Part shown: positions 1 to 9,318 of the stretch, piece by piece | Layout of the letters: every line of letters begins with the position of its first letter | How positions within the stretch are numbered: position 1 is the stretch's first letter | Source: Terriglobia bacterium | Lineage (GTDB): Bacteria; Acidobacteriota; Terriglobia; UBA7540 | Assembly (NCBI GenBank): GCA_030041095.1 | Contig: JASHON010000028.1 | Location: forward strand, 21,575-85,574 | Direction of reading: 5' to 3' | Length of the DNA stretch: 64,000 bases | Notes under the pieces: generated by a model | Database searches by the model: none | What the model saw: the letters and a program-made list of their open reading frames with translations, nothing else | What the model was told of the DNA's origin: nothing | Translations under genes and position numbers: made by a program

Positions 1-2
1 AA

Positions 3-359
3 GCTTATTATCGCGCGGCGGATGTGTGCCTCGTCACTTCTCTCCACGACGGGATGAACATGGTGGCTAAAGAGTTTGTGGCAGCGCGAGAGGATAACCA
101 GGGCGTGCTCATCCTGAGCGCCTTTACCGGGGCGGCTCGCGAGCTCATCGACGCGTTGATTGTGAATCCCTACGACATCGAGGGAATGGCCGATCTCATC
201 CACGCGGCGCTCACCATGGATGTGCGGGAGCGCGAAACACGCATGCGCCGCATGCGGCAGGGTGTTCGTGAAAACAATATCTACCGTTGGGCGGCGGAAC
301 TCATCGGCGGATTGTCCGAGATCCGGCCGGAGGAGCCCGCCACGGTGGGAACACCCTAG
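3..359 (+). CDS. otsA: Trehalose-6-phosphate synthase, C-terminal part
   Basis: The open frame enters from the left edge of the window and ends at TAG. The peptide begins with [18 protein letters not shown] and continues into VAKEF, the conserved GT20 segment that helps bind the UDP-glucose donor. OtsA makes trehalose 6-phosphate from UDP-glucose and glucose 6-phosphate in the cytoplasm. Only about the last 118 residues are visible, so the N-terminal glucose-6-phosphate site cannot be judged. The otsB gene starts 7 bp after the stop, so the two are probably one operon for trehalose synthesis (osmotic and desiccation protection). Confidence 0.93.
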   Translation, partial: AYYRAADVCLVTSLHDGMNMVAKEFVAAREDNQGVLILSAFTGAARELIDALIVNPYDIEGMADLIHAALTMDVRERETRMRRMRQGVRENNIYRWAAELIGGLSEIRPEEPATVGTP

Positions 360-366
360 CAGGAAG

Positions 367-1257
367 ATGGAAATTGGATCGCGGAGAAAGCCCTCGCGCC
401 GGCCACTCCCGCTGTTCGAAGAGTGGCGTGCGGTCGCGCGCCGGTTGCGCCGCGCGAAACACGTCGCCGTTTTCCTGGATTTCGACGGCACGCTGGCGCC
501 CCGCCGCCGGAAGCCCGACCAGGTGCGGCTAAAGACCGCAACACGCCGCGTCCTGGCGCAACTCGCCCAAGACCCACGCGTCACCGTCAAGATCATCAGC
601 GGAAGAACCCTGGCGGACTTGAAGAAGCTGGCGGACGTGCCCGGAGTCGAATGCCTTGGATTACACGGACAGGAAGTTGACTCAGAGCGGTCTTCGAAGC
701 TGGCGGCTTCGCCCATTCTCGAGCGCGCCCGCCGGCAGCTTGCCGCGCGGCTGAGCGGGCTTTCCGGAATTTGGATCGAGAACAAAGGTCCGGTTTTCGT
801 GGTGCACTATCGCGGTGCGCCTGCAGCGGAGGTTCGTGAAGCGGCGCGCGCCGTCGAAGCGGTTGCCGCGGCGTTCCAGCCAGATTTACGAATGATGCCT
901 GGCAGCAAAATTTGGGAGATGCTTCCCGGAAACTTCAAGAACAAGGGAGATGCGGTGAAGGAGGCGCTTTCGCGACTACCGGCCGCCACACTTCCCATAT
1001 ACGCTGGAGATGATACGACGGATGAGGATGCGTTCAAGGTGTTGACGAAAGGGATTACCGTGAAGATCGGGGCCGGCGGGTTTACAGCCGCGCGGTATTA
1101 CCTGCCTCGCCCGGAAGGGGTGCGCGTCTTCCTCGATCGGCTTCAGGAGGAACTCGACTCGGCGTCGCCGAGGACAGCGCTAGCGGCGCGGTCACCGGCG
1201 GCTTCCGAGCCTGTGAAAGAATCCGCGGCCCCACGCAGAAGCGCGAACGCGCGGTGA
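367..1257 (+). CDS. otsB: Trehalose-6-phosphate phosphatase
   Basis: The protein of 296 aa removes phosphate from trehalose 6-phosphate, completing trehalose synthesis. It is a HAD-superfamily phosphatase: motif I is DFDGTLAP at residues 38-45 (Asp38 nucleophile, Asp40 acid/base), followed by KIISGRTLADL and the late GDDTTDEDAF motif that binds Mg2+. The ATG at 367 was chosen because it lies just after the otsA stop and gives a normal family length; the frame is open much further upstream but only as overlap with otsA. An AGGAAG stretch directly precedes the ATG, closer than ideal. The last ~35 residues are a low-complexity Ala/Ser/Arg tail. Confidence 0.93.
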   Translation: MEIGSRRKPSRRPLPLFEEWRAVARRLRRAKHVAVFLDFDGTLAPRRRKPDQVRLKTATRRVLAQLAQDPRVTVKIISGRTLADLKKLADVPGVECLGLHGQEVDSERSSKLAASPILERARRQLAARLSGLSGIWIENKGPVFVVHYRGAPAAEVREAARAVEAVAAAFQPDLRMMPGSKIWEMLPGNFKNKGDAVKEALSRLPAATLPIYAGDDTTDEDAFKVLTKGITVKIGAGGFTAARYYLPRPEGVRVFLDRLQEELDSASPRTALAARSPAASEPVKESAAPRRSANAR

Positions 1258-1332
1258 CTCAGAGAATAGAATTCGTGCGACGCCTTGGCGCTCGTATGCA
1301 GTTTGCGTCACTCGTGATGTTTGGTGTGCGGT

Positions 1333-2235
1333 ATGGCTTGGCTTATCGTCAATGGAGATGATTTCGGGCGGTCGCCCCAGGTCAATGCGGGCATCCTCAA
1401 GGCTCACCGGGAAGGCATACTCACAAGCGCCAGCCTGATGGTGGCCGGGGAAGCGTGTGATGAGGCGGTCGTCGCAGCGCGCGACAACCCTGCGCTCGAT
1501 GTTGGTTTGCACGTGGTCGCGTGCAATGGCAAGAGCGTTCTGGGCGCGAGCCGCCTTCGTGGACTCGTAGACGAGCGCGGGTATTTTCCGCGGAGCGAGG
1601 TTTGGGCTGGGTTCCGCTATGCCTTCGGCCGCACGCGACGGGCGCGGCTGCGCGATGAGTTTCGCGCACAAATCGAGCGCCACCTGGAACGCGTGGGGTA
1701 TCTTTATCACCTTGACGGCCACCACAATTTACACCTTCATCCGGTCCTGGCGGACATTTTGCTGCCTCTTGCGGCTGAATATCACGTGCCCTACGTTCGC
1801 CTCGTCCGCGAGGCCATATGGACCACGCTGAGCATTGATTCGTCGTCAGGACTTCGCAAGCTCAGAGATCATGCTTTCTTCTACTGGCTTTCCTCGAGGG
1901 CGGCCCGCCAGGCACGCGCGCTTGGCCTTGGCTCGAACGATTGCACGCAAGGATTTCACCAGACTGGCCAACTCAGCGAGCGTTATGTGATCCAGGCATT
2001 GGAGCGTCTGCCCCGGGACGCTACGACAGAATTCTATTTTCATCCAGCGGTCGAGTGGGACCATCGGCCGCCGCTTCACTCCTCGCAATCCCTCGAATGC
2101 GAAATTCTCACCAGCCCGAGTGTCCGTGCCGCTCTCACCCGTTCGGCCATCCGCCTTACCACCTACCGTGAGCTTGCGAGCCGGAAGATGGTTTCAACAG
2201 AGGGCGGAAGGAATCGCGACGCCGTCCGTGCGTAG
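1333..2235 (+). CDS. hpnK: Hopanoid-associated YdjC/ChbG-family deacetylase HpnK
   Basis: The 300-aa protein begins MAWLIVNGDDFGRSPQVN. The NGDDFG motif is the metal-binding Asp pair of the YdjC/ChbG carbohydrate deacetylase fold; LDVGLHVV and HLDGHHNLHLHP supply the further His ligands. In hopanoid producers HpnK is thought to deacetylate the N-acetylglucosaminyl-bacteriohopanetetrol product of HpnI (known from the family). HpnI is encoded 1.2 kb downstream on the other strand and an HpnL-like membrane protein lies between them, which supports this over a chitooligosaccharide role. An in-frame TTG at 1321 is possible, but the ATG at 1333 places the motif at the usual distance. Confidence 0.85.
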   Translation: MAWLIVNGDDFGRSPQVNAGILKAHREGILTSASLMVAGEACDEAVVAARDNPALDVGLHVVACNGKSVLGASRLRGLVDERGYFPRSEVWAGFRYAFGRTRRARLRDEFRAQIERHLERVGYLYHLDGHHNLHLHPVLADILLPLAAEYHVPYVRLVREAIWTTLSIDSSSGLRKLRDHAFFYWLSSRAARQARALGLGSNDCTQGFHQTGQLSERYVIQALERLPRDATTEFYFHPAVEWDHRPPLHSSQSLECEILTSPSVRAALTRSAIRLTTYRELASRKMVSTEGGRNRDAVRA

Positions 2236-2294
2236 GGGTTCGATGTTAGACTGAGCTTGGGTGGGTTGTTTTTATTTTCCGTGAGCTTTTAAGT

Positions 2295-3323
2295 ATGAGC
2301 ACGGCTAGCTTCGCAGCCCGCAATGATGCCGCGTCCGAAACTGGCTCCGGCGCTTCCACCGTCCCGGTGGACCGGTCCCGGAAGCGTCTGTGGTGGCGTG
2401 TTGCGCTTCCTTACGCCGCGGCCGCAGGGATCATCATTCTCCTGGCGCGCGGTATCACGGTAAAGCAATGGACGGGAGTGTTGTGGGGAGTGAAGCCGTG
2501 GTGGTTTCTGCTTGCCAGTGTGGCATCGGTAAGCGTCTGGTTCGTGGGTGACACACTGAGTTTTTCCCGGCTATTCAGCGCATTTCACGTGAAGACGACG
2601 TTTCGGGAAATGCTGCCCGTGAACGCGGCTCAGTATTTCTTGCAAACGGTCAATCATGTGGCGGGTGGCACCGCCCTGGCATTTTTCATGCGCCGCCGCA
2701 AAGGAGTGCCAATCGTTTCTGCCGGATGTTCAATGATATTTCTTGGCCTTATCGATTTTCTGGTCATGGGAGTGATGGGGCTTCTGGCGGCCCTGCTGGT
2801 TCCAACATCGTTGATTGCTTCCGGATGGTACTACGCCGTGGCGGTCATTGCCGGCATCGGCCTGTTCGCCTGGTTTTGGCGCCGCGGCCGGCCTTCAACC
2901 GTGATCTTACGGTGGATTTACGAGCTTCCGGCGTTTTCCAGCTTCCGGAGGGCGCGGGCTTCGCATTACTTGCGCCTGATGCTTTTGCGCGCCTTGATCT
3001 TTACCGGGGAAGGACTCACGCTCTACGTCCAGTTGAGAAGTTTTGGGGTTCACGTGCCGCTCGTCCAGGTGTTGGCTTTCGAGCCGGTTGAGTTGTTCCT
3101 GACCGCACTTCCGGTGACGCCCGCAGGTCTGGGGATTGCGCAGGCCGTGCTCGTCTTAGGCTTCCATTCGTATGGATCTCGCGCTACGCTCCTGGCGCTC
3201 AGCCTCGCCATCAGCACGATGGGAATCATGTTGAGGCTGCCGCTGGGCGCGGGGGCAGGTGGCGCCTTCGCGCGCGAATTCAAGGGCACGCCGGATGCGC
3301 ATCGGAATCTGGCCGTTTCTTGA
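2295..3323 (+). CDS. Flippase-like membrane protein (UPF0104/HpnL-like)
   Basis: The 342-aa protein has a short polar N-terminus (about 30 residues) and then six to eight hydrophobic segments, including IIILLARGI, FLLASVASVSVWFVG and MIFLGLIDFLVMGVMGLLAALLV. The loop LTALPVTPAGLGIAQAVLVLGF near residue 275 is typical of the lysylphosphatidylglycerol-synthase membrane domain (UPF0104), which includes HpnL. There is no cytoplasmic aminoacyl-transferase domain, so it is not an MprF enzyme. It starts 59 bp after hpnK on the same strand. A role in moving hopanoid or other lipid intermediates across the inner membrane is inferred from neighbours; HpnL itself has no proven function. Confidence 0.75.
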   Translation: MSTASFAARNDAASETGSGASTVPVDRSRKRLWWRVALPYAAAAGIIILLARGITVKQWTGVLWGVKPWWFLLASVASVSVWFVGDTLSFSRLFSAFHVKTTFREMLPVNAAQYFLQTVNHVAGGTALAFFMRRRKGVPIVSAGCSMIFLGLIDFLVMGVMGLLAALLVPTSLIASGWYYAVAVIAGIGLFAWFWRRGRPSTVILRWIYELPAFSSFRRARASHYLRLMLLRALIFTGEGLTLYVQLRSFGVHVPLVQVLAFEPVELFLTALPVTPAGLGIAQAVLVLGFHSYGSRATLLALSLAISTMGIMLRLPLGAGAGGAFAREFKGTPDAHRNLAVS

Positions 3324-3423
3324 CGGGCTGGCAGTCGTCAAAAGCTGGCGACCCGTCAGTTTCGCTTGTCTTCAAGCAAGACGGCCATCGCCTCGGTGGC
3401 TTAACCCCATGCTGAGCCGCAGC

Positions 3424-4578
3424 TCACGGCCCCAATTCTTTCATCTCGCCGGTGCGCAGCAACCGCAGCTTTCTCCCTCGCCATTCCACCTTATTTCCGA
3501 ACAAGCTGCCGAGCCACACGGCTTGCATCACGAGATCTTTGACGGGCGTGAGAACGAGATCGGCAATCCGCACGGGAAGTCCGAGGACCGTCCGGAGCGT
3601 GATCGCCGTCATCGCCAGGCGGATTCCCAGCACCAGAGCCGCCGATGCCACCGAGGGGGCGCTGAAGCTGCACGCGATCATCAGCGCCAGAGCCCAAAAT
3701 GGTCCGTTAATGCCGATCCGCGCCAGGCTGACGGGACGGATTTTACGGTCGACGCGCGCCCAGCGCATCTGTCGGCCCCAAAATTCCGCCAGGCTGATCC
3801 GATCGGTAGCCATCGTCACAATGGAACTCGAAAGGACGATCTGGTAGCCGGCGCCTGCAACGCGCCGCGCAAGCGCGAAATCGTCTCCAAAGGCGTTCTT
3901 CACGCTTGTAAGCCCGCCCACTTCCTCGAGGGTGCTCTGCCGGATCGCAATGGTGGAAGCAAAAGCGTGGCGCATGGGCTCGATGTAATAAGAAAAAATG
4001 GCAGTCGGAGTGAAGTCCGTGTTAATGTACAACGCTTCCAGCTTCGCTCCCAAGCTTCGACGCGGGGCAACGCCGCGATACAGGCAGGTCACCATGCCGA
4101 CGCGGGGGCTGCTGCACAATTCAGCCACAACGCGCTGCAAGTAATCCTCCTTCACCAAGACGTCGGCGTCGCTGATCACCAGGATTTCCGAAGAAGGGGG
4201 ACGGCGCAACATTCGAAGCAGCTTGCCGACCTTCCGATTGGTCGACGGCTCATCACCGACGGTCTGAGTAATTTGCGCTTCCGGATGGCGCCGGCGCAGC
4301 TCCTCGACAGCCGCCACGGCGGGGTCGTCAACCGTCGTGACGCCGAAAACATATTCCTTGTGCGGATAGTTCAGGCGGAAAAAACTCTCAAGATTCTGCA
4401 CGAGAGCCGGATCGGTTCCATGCAGCGGCTTCAATAGTGCCACCTCGGGCGCCTTGTCAGGAAGCCGGGCGGGCCGCGCCGCGCGCCGCCCGAACCGTAA
4501 GCCGGCGATGATCGCTAGAATATAAAAGAGCACAGAGGCGCCGGCTAAGCTCCAGCAGAGATCTCGAAATACGGTCAA
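3424..4578 (-). CDS. hpnI: Hopanoid-associated family 2 glycosyltransferase HpnI
   Basis: The 384-aa protein has an N-terminal membrane segment (about residues 8-26), a GT2/GT21 ceramide-glucosyltransferase-like domain and C-terminal hydrophobic segments. Visible motifs are LLKPLHGTDPAL, SDADVLV (the metal-binding DxD) and QMRWARVDR, the Q(Q/R)xRW-like acceptor motif. HpnI adds N-acetylglucosamine to bacteriohopanetetrol in characterised hopanoid producers. The start was chosen at TTG 4578 because AAGGAG lies 9 nt upstream and translation then opens directly into the membrane anchor; the frame extends a further 135 codons upstream but would overlap the divergent dehydrogenase gene. It faces hpnK and the HpnL-like gene. 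Confidence 0.85.
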   Translation of the reverse strand: MTVFRDLCWSLAGASVLFYILAIIAGLRFGRRAARPARLPDKAPEVALLKPLHGTDPALVQNLESFFRLNYPHKEYVFGVTTVDDPAVAAVEELRRRHPEAQITQTVGDEPSTNRKVGKLLRMLRRPPSSEILVISDADVLVKEDYLQRVVAELCSSPRVGMVTCLYRGVAPRRSLGAKLEALYINTDFTPTAIFSYYIEPMRHAFASTIAIRQSTLEEVGGLTSVKNAFGDDFALARRVAGAGYQIVLSSSIVTMATDRISLAEFWGRQMRWARVDRKIRPVSLARIGINGPFWALALMIACSFSAPSVASAALVLGIRLAMTAITLRTVLGLPVRIADLVLTPVKDLVMQAVWLGSLFGNKVEWRGRKLRLLRTGEMKELGP

Positions 4579-4740
4579 CGATTTTTTCTCCTTGGAAGGC
4601 TGCGCGCCCGTGGCATTATGCTGCAGAGCTTCGCCGGGGAGGCGGAAAAGCAGCCGCAAGCGTCGGGGGCCCTGGGCGAGCGAACGTGCGGGCGACCAAG
4701 CTGTTAGTTTACGAAGCGTGCTGAGGCGTGTCAAACGAAG

Positions 4741-5796
4741 ATGAGCGCGTACCAAATTGCTTTGATTCCAGGCGACGGGATCGGTAAGGAAGTGGTGCCT
4801 GCGGCGGTCCGCGTGCTCGAGGCCGCCGGCAAAGGGATCGGCTTCAACTTCGAGTGCTTCGATTGGGGGTGCGAATTCTACCTTCGCACCGGGCGAATGA
4901 TGCCAGCGGATGGCTTGGAACGCTTGCTTGGCTTCGATGCTATCCTCCTCGGAGCCATCGGCCATCCCAGCGTTCCGGACCACATTTCGCTCCGTGAGCT
5001 ATTGCTGCGCATCCGCTTTGAGTTTGACCTGTACGTCAATCTGCGTCCCGTGGAGGTTCTGCCGGGCCTGGAATCCCCGCTGCGTTGGAAGCGTCCGGAT
5101 CAGATTGATATGCTGTTTATCCGCGAGAATACGGAAGGGGAATACTGCGGAGTTGGAGGCCGGTTCAAGCGAGGCACGGCGGACGAGGTTGCCGTACAAC
5201 AATCCATTTTCACGCGCAAGGGCACGGAGCGCATTATTCGCTACGCCTTCGAGCAGGCACGGCGACGCCGGAAGACACTGGCCAGCATCACGAAGTCGAA
5301 CGCGATGCAGTTTACGATGGTGCTGTGGGACGAGGTGTTTGCGGAAATTGCGAGCGAGTTCCGGGATGTCGAAACGGCTAAGTATCACGTGGATGCGGCA
5401 GCGGCGCGCATGATTGTAGCGCCGGAGAGTTTGGACGTGGTGGTCGGTTCGAACTTGTTTGCAGATATACTGACGGACTTGGGGGGCGCGCTGCAGGGCA
5501 GCTTGGGACTTGCGGCCAGCGCGAACCTTAATCCGGTTGAGCGGCGAGGGCCACCGATGTTCGAGCCCGTGCACGGCAGCGCGCCCGATATTGAAGGCCG
5601 CGGCATTGCGAATCCGATTGCCGCAATCTGGGCAGCTTCGCTCATGATGGAGCATCTCGGCGAACACGACGTCTCGTCACGAATCATGACGGCTCTTCGT
5701 GCCGTGACGAAGGCGCGGAGTGTGTTTACGCCGGATCTGGGTGGCAACTCCACGACGGACCAATTCACTTCTGCCGTGATCGGAAAAATTGCCTGA
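4741..5796 (+). CDS. Tartrate/D-malate/isopropylmalate-type dehydrogenase
   Basis: The 351-aa protein begins IALIPGDGIGKEVVPAAV, the nucleotide-side motif of the beta-decarboxylating isocitrate/isopropylmalate dehydrogenase fold. LYVNLRPVEVLPG, IRENTEGEYCGVGGRFK and FEPVHGSAPDIEGRGIANP carry the substrate- and metal-binding residues. The loop GHPSVPDHISLRELLLRIR fits tartrate/D-malate dehydrogenases (TtuC/DmlA) better than LeuB, but substrate specificity in this family is hard to assign from sequence. The reaction is NAD-dependent oxidative decarboxylation of a 2-hydroxy-dicarboxylate in the cytoplasm. dapD begins 13 bp after its stop, so the two are co-transcribed; the pairing may be incidental. 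Confidence 0.85.
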   Translation: MSAYQIALIPGDGIGKEVVPAAVRVLEAAGKGIGFNFECFDWGCEFYLRTGRMMPADGLERLLGFDAILLGAIGHPSVPDHISLRELLLRIRFEFDLYVNLRPVEVLPGLESPLRWKRPDQIDMLFIRENTEGEYCGVGGRFKRGTADEVAVQQSIFTRKGTERIIRYAFEQARRRRKTLASITKSNAMQFTMVLWDEVFAEIASEFRDVETAKYHVDAAAARMIVAPESLDVVVGSNLFADILTDLGGALQGSLGLAASANLNPVERRGPPMFEPVHGSAPDIEGRGIANPIAAIWAASLMMEHLGEHDVSSRIMTALRAVTKARSVFTPDLGGNSTTDQFTSAVIGKIA

Positions 5797-5809
5797 CCGG
5801 CTGCATTCC

Positions 5810-6655
5810 ATGACTCTCCAATCAACGATCGAAAGCCTCTTCGCGGAAAGCATTGAGGGAAGCCGCGACCCTGGCTCCCAATGGGAAGAGCCATTCCGGG
5901 AACTGATGGCCGGACTGGATGAGGGCAGCATTCGGGCCGCAGCTCCGGATGCAGCCAGCCCGGTGGGCTGGAAAGCCAACTCATGGGTTAAAAAGGGAAT
6001 TCTGCTCGGATTCCGCATGGGGAAGATCGTCGAAATGTCTGCCGGGGGACTGCCCTTTTACGATAAACACACATTTCCTCTCAAAAAACTTTCTACCAAC
6101 CTGTCGGTGCGTGTGGTCCCAGGTGGTTCATCGATTCGCCGCGGGTGCTTCATTGGACAGCGTGTTACCTGCATGCCGCCGATGTACATTAATGTGGGCG
6201 CGTATGTAGATAACGAGACACTGGTGGACTCTCATGCGCTGGTCGGATCCTGCGCGCAGGTGGGCAAACGCTGCCATCTGAGCGCCGCCGTCCAGATTGG
6301 CGGCGTGCTTGAGCCCGTGGGCGCCCTGCCCGTGATTATTGAAGACGACGTTTTGGTTGGCGGGAATTGTGGCGTTTACGAGGGCACGATCGTCGGCAAG
6401 GGATCCGTACTCGGGGCAGGAGTCATTTTAACCGGCTCAACCCCCGTTTACGATCTTGTCCGGGAAACGGTCTACAGGAACGAAAACGGCCAACCCCTCC
6501 ACATCCCTCCTGGCGCTGTTGTCGTTCCCGGCTCGCGCGCCGTCTCCAGCCGGCTCGGGCGCGAATGGGGACTCTCCCTGGCTACGCCGGTGATCGTGAA
6601 ATACCGCGACGACCGGACGCGTGAAGCCGTCAAGCTGGAAGAATGGCTGCGCTAG
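5810..6655 (+). CDS. dapD: Tetrahydrodipicolinate N-succinyltransferase
   Basis: The 281-aa protein transfers succinyl from succinyl-CoA to tetrahydrodipicolinate, a step of lysine and diaminopimelate synthesis. The N-terminal third carries GWKANSWVKKGILLGFR; the rest is a left-handed beta-helix with hexapeptide turns such as MYINVGAYVDNETLVDSHALVGS and IEDDVLVGGNCGVYEG, the expected DapD layout. The ATG at 5810 (MTLQSTIES) was chosen over an in-frame TTG at 5789 that would lie inside the upstream stop region. Length is normal for the family. It lies immediately downstream of the dehydrogenase gene. Confidence 0.95.
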   Translation: MTLQSTIESLFAESIEGSRDPGSQWEEPFRELMAGLDEGSIRAAAPDAASPVGWKANSWVKKGILLGFRMGKIVEMSAGGLPFYDKHTFPLKKLSTNLSVRVVPGGSSIRRGCFIGQRVTCMPPMYINVGAYVDNETLVDSHALVGSCAQVGKRCHLSAAVQIGGVLEPVGALPVIIEDDVLVGGNCGVYEGTIVGKGSVLGAGVILTGSTPVYDLVRETVYRNENGQPLHIPPGAVVVPGSRAVSSRLGREWGLSLATPVIVKYRDDRTREAVKLEEWLR

Positions 6656-6785
6656 CTGCCGCAACGGACCACCGGTTCGAACGGCGTGGTTCTGCGCGCC
6701 GCCGTTCTCCCCTCCCTCTGATTCATAACATACAGAATAATTGAGTAACTGCCGATAGAGTCTACGGCTGCGGCGGCTGGTTCAT

Positions 6786-6860
6786 TGGTGGGCGATACAG
6801 GATTCGAACCTGTGACTTCTACCTTGTGAAGATAGCACTCTACCGCTGAGTTAATCGCCC
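6786..6860 (-). tRNA. tRNA-Val (anticodon CAC)
   Basis: The minus strand folds as a full cloverleaf: acceptor stem GGGCGAT/ATCGCCC, D arm ACTC/GAGT, anticodon stem CTATC/GGTAG (one T-G pair) with loop TTCACAA giving anticodon CAC, and T arm ACAGG-TTCGAAT-CCTGT. The discriminator is A and the CCA end is encoded (ACCA at 6789-6786). It reads the valine codon GTG. It stands alone between dapD and the moxR gene. Confidence 0.96.
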
Positions 6861-6955
6861 ATGGGCAAATCGACGGGTGAGTTCGCGAACAGGCATCCCA
6901 CGACATTAGTAATACCAGATTCGCATAGGCTGGTCCAGGCGTATCGGAAAACACC

Positions 6956-7927
6956 ATGAGTCATCTGCAGGTCCAAAACGGGCCGGCGGCCGGCGCCGAA
7001 ATCCTCTCTCGGTTACAACGAACCGTAGGCCGCACCGTCCGGGGAAAGGATGACGCCATTCGCTTGGCGCTGACGGCGCTCGTCGCCGGCGGCCACCTGC
7101 TGATCGAAGACGTTCCTGGCGTAGGTAAGACCACACTGGCGCGAGCGCTGGCCCACTCGTTCCGCTGCACGTTCCAGCGGATCCAATTCACCTCCGACAT
7201 GATGCCTTCGGATGTCACCGGCGTCAATGTTTACAACCAGGAGAGCAAGGAATTCGAATTCCGCCCCGGCCCCATCTTTGCAAACTTCATCCTCGCAGAC
7301 GAAATCAACCGCACCACGCCCAAGACCCAGAGCGCTCTACTCGAAGCCATGAATGAATCCCAGGTAACAGTGGACGATCACACCTATCCCTTGCCGCAGC
7401 CGTTCATCGTGATCGCCACCCAGAACCCGGTGGAGCATCACGGTGCTTTCCCGATTCCGGAGTCACAGCGTGACCGGTTTCTGATGCGGATTGAAATCGG
7501 CTATCCGTCTCCCGAAAGTGAAAAGGAAATTCTTCGCGCTTCCGCCGCGCCGGATCCGCTGCGCGAAGTTGAAGCCATTATGACCGGTGGCCAGGTGGCG
7601 CAGGCGCAGCAGGAAGCAAGGCAGGTGTGGGTTGAAGACGACCTGCTGGACTACCTGATGACCCTCGTCGAGAAGACTCGAAGTCATCCGCAGGTGGCGA
7701 TCGGCGTCAGCCCGCGTGGGTCCATATCCTTGCATCGGGCGGGGCAGGCGTGGGCCTACCTTGACGGGCGCGATTACTGCATCGCGGACGATTTCAAGCG
7801 CCTGGCCCTGCCGGTTTTCGCTCATCGGCTCGTCGTGAATACGGAGTATTCTTCGCTGACTGAGAACTTCGCCCAGGCCGGGACGATCGTGAAAGGAATC
7901 ATCGAGAATACTCCGGTCCCTCTATAG
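6956..7927 (+). CDS. MoxR-family AAA+ ATPase
   Basis: The 323-aa protein has Walker A GVGKTTLARAL (about residue 60), Walker B ILADEINRTTPKTQSALLEAM, sensor 1 IATQNPVE and the MoxR-typical GAFPIPESQRDRF arm, then a C-terminal lid domain. MoxR ATPases act as chaperones that activate or assemble partner proteins, usually encoded next to DUF58 and VWA-domain proteins. A DUF58 gene starts 2 bp after the stop here, so they form one transcription unit. No VWA or transglutaminase partner is present in the window, so this is the short form of the cluster. Confidence 0.93.
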   Translation: MSHLQVQNGPAAGAEILSRLQRTVGRTVRGKDDAIRLALTALVAGGHLLIEDVPGVGKTTLARALAHSFRCTFQRIQFTSDMMPSDVTGVNVYNQESKEFEFRPGPIFANFILADEINRTTPKTQSALLEAMNESQVTVDDHTYPLPQPFIVIATQNPVEHHGAFPIPESQRDRFLMRIEIGYPSPESEKEILRASAAPDPLREVEAIMTGGQVAQAQQEARQVWVEDDLLDYLMTLVEKTRSHPQVAIGVSPRGSISLHRAGQAWAYLDGRDYCIADDFKRLALPVFAHRLVVNTEYSSLTENFAQAGTIVKGIIENTPVPL

Positions 7928-7929
7928 TC

Positions 7930-9318
7930 GTGGCCTGCACTTCCATGTCGGCGCCGTCGCTCGAGTTTCGCCGCACGCGGGCTCGCGGGTCGGGTTCACT
8001 CTTTCCCAAGGAGAGCGCAGATTCGCAGGCTGCAGGAGTGCGGCGAAGAGTTTTTTTGGGTACGGCCGCGGGTCTCGGATTATCGCTTATTGGAGCGCTT
8101 TACTCCGCCGCTCTCGAGAGAGAAGGCCGCGCCGGGCTCGCGAGCTTTTTCGCCCTCCTGGCCTTAGCTCTCGCGGGTGTCTCCGGATGTTGGATCATCC
8201 GGGCGCTTCTTCGGCGGTCGCTCGCGAGAATGCAGGAAGGATATTCCTGGACGCGCGGCGGAGCGCTTTATGTGGCAATCGCCGGAGTGATCGCGGCAGC
8301 AGCCTTCAACACCGGCAACAATTTGTTGTACCTTATTCTGGCCATCCTGCTTGCTGGCTTCGCTGTATCGGTTCTCCTCACCAAATGGGTTCTCGACCGT
8401 CTCGAGATCGCGATCGATGTCCCCGATCACGTCTTTGCCCGCCAGGAAACACCGGCGTATCTGACGCTTCGCAATCGCAAGCGATGGGTTCCTTCGTATT
8501 CGATCACGCTGAGCTCGCCCCTCGCTGGGAACAGAGCTGCGAATTCCACGCCATGTGAGCCGGGAGCGACTGTGGATAACATTTTCGATCGTCCGGTCCA
8601 CATACCCTACGTTCCCCCGCGAGGCGTTCTGACGGAAAGGATCGACTTGCGTCTTCCAACTCGCGGGCGGTACATTCAGAAAGGGCTGGTGGCTGAGTCG
8701 AAATTCCCCTTTGGCGTCTTGCGCCGAAGGCGGCTGGTTCCCTGCCATCATGAGATCCTCGTTTTGCCGGCCGTGAGCCACATCCCTCCGAAACATCCCT
8801 GGGTTTCCGAAGCCGGCGGAGAGCTTGAAAGCGCGTTGAAGGGAAATGGGGACGAGCCCTGTTCGTTACGTCCCTACGTTCCGGGTGATTCCGTTCGCCG
8901 CGTGGATTGGAAAGCCTCGGCAAAAACCCAGCGGCTCACGGTTCGCGAGCTCACCCAACCTCAGGGAAACCGGATCCGATTGATTTTCGACACAGGAGTT
9001 ACGGATTGCAGTGCGGAAACTTTCGCGCGCTTCGAGAAATCCGTGGAAGCGTGCGCGTCTCTGGTCTGGCGGCTTTATCGAGAATCCATGTGGTTGGAAT
9101 TCATGAGTCCGGAGTTCAAGCTTCCGATGTCGCCGGCGGCAACGGTCGTATTTCGCGTACTGGAAGCCTTGGCCCTCATCCGTCCCTTGGCGTTGAGCGG
9201 AGCAGAAAACGTGTCGCAGATGCCAGCGCGCACAGGCGCGTGCCGCGGGGAGATCGTTTTCTCATCGGCATCGTCTCTGCCATTGGACCCGGCTGGAGCG
9301 CGATCAGAAAATCCGTAG
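7930..9318 (+). CDS. DUF58 domain membrane-anchored protein
   Basis: The 462-aa protein has two N-terminal membrane segments (about residues 37-60 and 68-90), a third hydrophobic pair near 110-150 (YVAIAGVIAAAAFNTGN, LLYLILAILLAGFAVSVLL), and a soluble region with the DUF58 signature RPYVPGDSVRRVDWKASAKT at about residue 315. DUF58 proteins are putative partners of MoxR ATPases and have a vWA-like domain; their biochemical role is unsettled. The start is GTG 7930 or ATG 7945, which differ by five codons. The 3' end overlaps the convergent mlaD gene by 15 bp. Confidence 0.88.
   Translation: MACTSMSAPSLEFRRTRARGSGSLFPKESADSQAAGVRRRVFLGTAAGLGLSLIGALYSAALEREGRAGLASFFALLALALAGVSGCWIIRALLRRSLARMQEGYSWTRGGALYVAIAGVIAAAAFNTGNNLLYLILAILLAGFAVSVLLTKWVLDRLEIAIDVPDHVFARQETPAYLTLRNRKRWVPSYSITLSSPLAGNRAANSTPCEPGATVDNIFDRPVHIPYVPPRGVLTERIDLRLPTRGRYIQKGLVAESKFPFGVLRRRRLVPCHHEILVLPAVSHIPPKHPWVSEAGGELESALKGNGDEPCSLRPYVPGDSVRRVDWKASAKTQRLTVRELTQPQGNRIRLIFDTGVTDCSAETFARFEKSVEACASLVWRLYRESMWLEFMSPEFKLPMSPAATVVFRVLEALALIRPLALSGAENVSQMPARTGACRGEIVFSSASSLPLDPAGARSENP

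Noticed and set aside
4579..4983. Upstream extension of the hpnI frame (to 519 aa)
   Set aside because: It overlaps the divergent dehydrogenase gene and has no HpnI-like sequence; AAGGAG before TTG 4578 marks a better start.
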